From contig NZ_JACRWC010000096.1 of assembly GCF_014306095.1 (NCBI RefSeq), positions 1 to 24,481 on the forward strand: DNA of 24,481 nucleotides. The letters are read 5' to 3'. The notes beneath the pieces are model-generated. The model was not told the origin of the DNA, searched no databases, and saw only the letters and a program-made list of their open reading frames with translations. Made by a program: the position numbers and the translations under genes. Shown here one piece after another: positions 24,369 through 24,481 of this stretch. This DNA is from Lentihominibacter faecis. Its GTDB lineage: Bacteria > Bacillota > Clostridia > Peptostreptococcales > Anaerovoracaceae. The first letter of the stretch is position 1; each line of letters begins with the position of its first letter.

Positions 24369-24406
24369 CGTAAAGCTTGCAAAATCTTCGTTTCGCAAGC
24401 TTTACG
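24369..24406. repeat. Perfect 12-bp inverted repeat
   Basis: CGTAAAGCTTGC (24369-24380) and GCAAGCTTTACG (24395-24406) are perfectly complementary with a 14-nt loop. There is no T run on either side, so it is not an evident terminator. It shares the AGCTTG core with the neighbouring tandem repeat, suggesting a related origin or a protein-binding site. Confidence 0.75.
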
Positions 24407-24445
24407 ATGTAAATCGAGAATCTGCAAAGGTTCTAGCTGCAGGAT

Positions 24446-24481
24446 CTGTCTCTTATACACATCTCCGAGCCCACGAGACGG
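24446..24481 (+). other. Nextera/Tn5 sequencing adapter remnant (artefact)
   Basis: The contig ends with the 19-base Tn5 mosaic end CTGTCTCTTATACACATCT (24446-24464). The Illumina Nextera read-2 adapter tail CCGAGCCCACGAGAC follows (24465-24479), then GG, probably the first bases of an index. This is library-construction sequence left untrimmed, not genome. Confidence 0.98.

Larger units (their letters stand above)
24204..24445. other. Non-coding contig-end region with several repeats
   Basis: No convincing gene is present. Apart from the tandem repeat and 12-bp hairpin listed separately, it holds an inverted repeat GATTTTCAC (24241-24249) with GTGAAAATC (24260-24268). It also holds a direct repeat CATTTTCATGA at 24249-24259 and 24281-24291. 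Open frames in this stretch lack ribosome binding sites, and the one running to the end begins in adapter sequence. Confidence 0.5.

Noticed and set aside
24204..24445. CRISPR array
   Set aside because: The repeat units are only 17 to 18 bp, directly tandem with no spacers, and there are no cas genes in the window.
24254..24460. A 68-codon minus-strand frame beginning MYKRQ
   Set aside because: Its start lies in the Nextera mosaic end, so it is an adapter-derived artefact. The rest translates the tandem repeat (SSWGIPSSWGTP) and has no ribosome binding site.

Overview
The window is a 24.4-kb chromosomal contig from a Gram-positive, low-to-moderate-GC bacterium, most likely Bacillota, class Clostridia. 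This rests on the FtsL/FtsQ (DivIB)-type division proteins, a class B PBP with a PASTA domain, MutS2, the trmH-pheST-zapA-mutS2 neighbourhood known from Bacillota, AGGAGG-type ribosome binding sites and sigma-A-type promoters. The genus cannot be assigned from the sequence alone. All recognised genes lie on the minus strand, so transcription runs from high to low coordinates.

Right part (about 24.0 to 11.9 kb): an eleven-gene dcw (division and cell wall) cluster in the order mraZ, rsmH, ftsL, ftsI/spoVD, murF, mraY, murD, ftsW, murG, ftsQ, ftsZ. It is compact, with short gaps or overlaps. murE, murC and ftsA, which often sit in such clusters, are absent here. A promoter upstream of mraZ carries a 10-bp-phased array of MraZ-box-like sites in its -35/-10 spacer. 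A strong intrinsic terminator or attenuator lies between ftsL and the PBP gene, and ftsZ has its own candidate promoter.

Middle part (11.9 to 4.6 kb): a 62-bp gap with a perfect hairpin leads into a SpoU-family rRNA methyltransferase, pheS, pheT, a long coiled-coil ZapA and mutS2. In Bacillus subtilis this block is separate from dcw; here the two abut, so ftsZ and its partner zapA lie on one strand about 4.4 kb apart.

Left part (4.6 kb to 1): argS, a radical SAM protein with unusual cysteine spacing, a TPR protein with a very acidic tail, then a separately promoted tRNA operon (Asn-GTT, Leu-TAA, initiator Met-CAT) ending in an intrinsic terminator.

Right end (24.0 to 24.48 kb): no convincing gene. 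It holds a terminator-like hairpin, an 18-bp tandem repeat and a 12-bp inverted repeat. The last 36 bases are Nextera/Tn5 sequencing adapter plus two further bases, so genomic sequence stops at about 24445. I found no previously undescribed defence, mobile or biosynthetic system. The most useful observations concern regulation of the dcw operon, the joined synteny blocks, the radical SAM motif and the adapter artefact.
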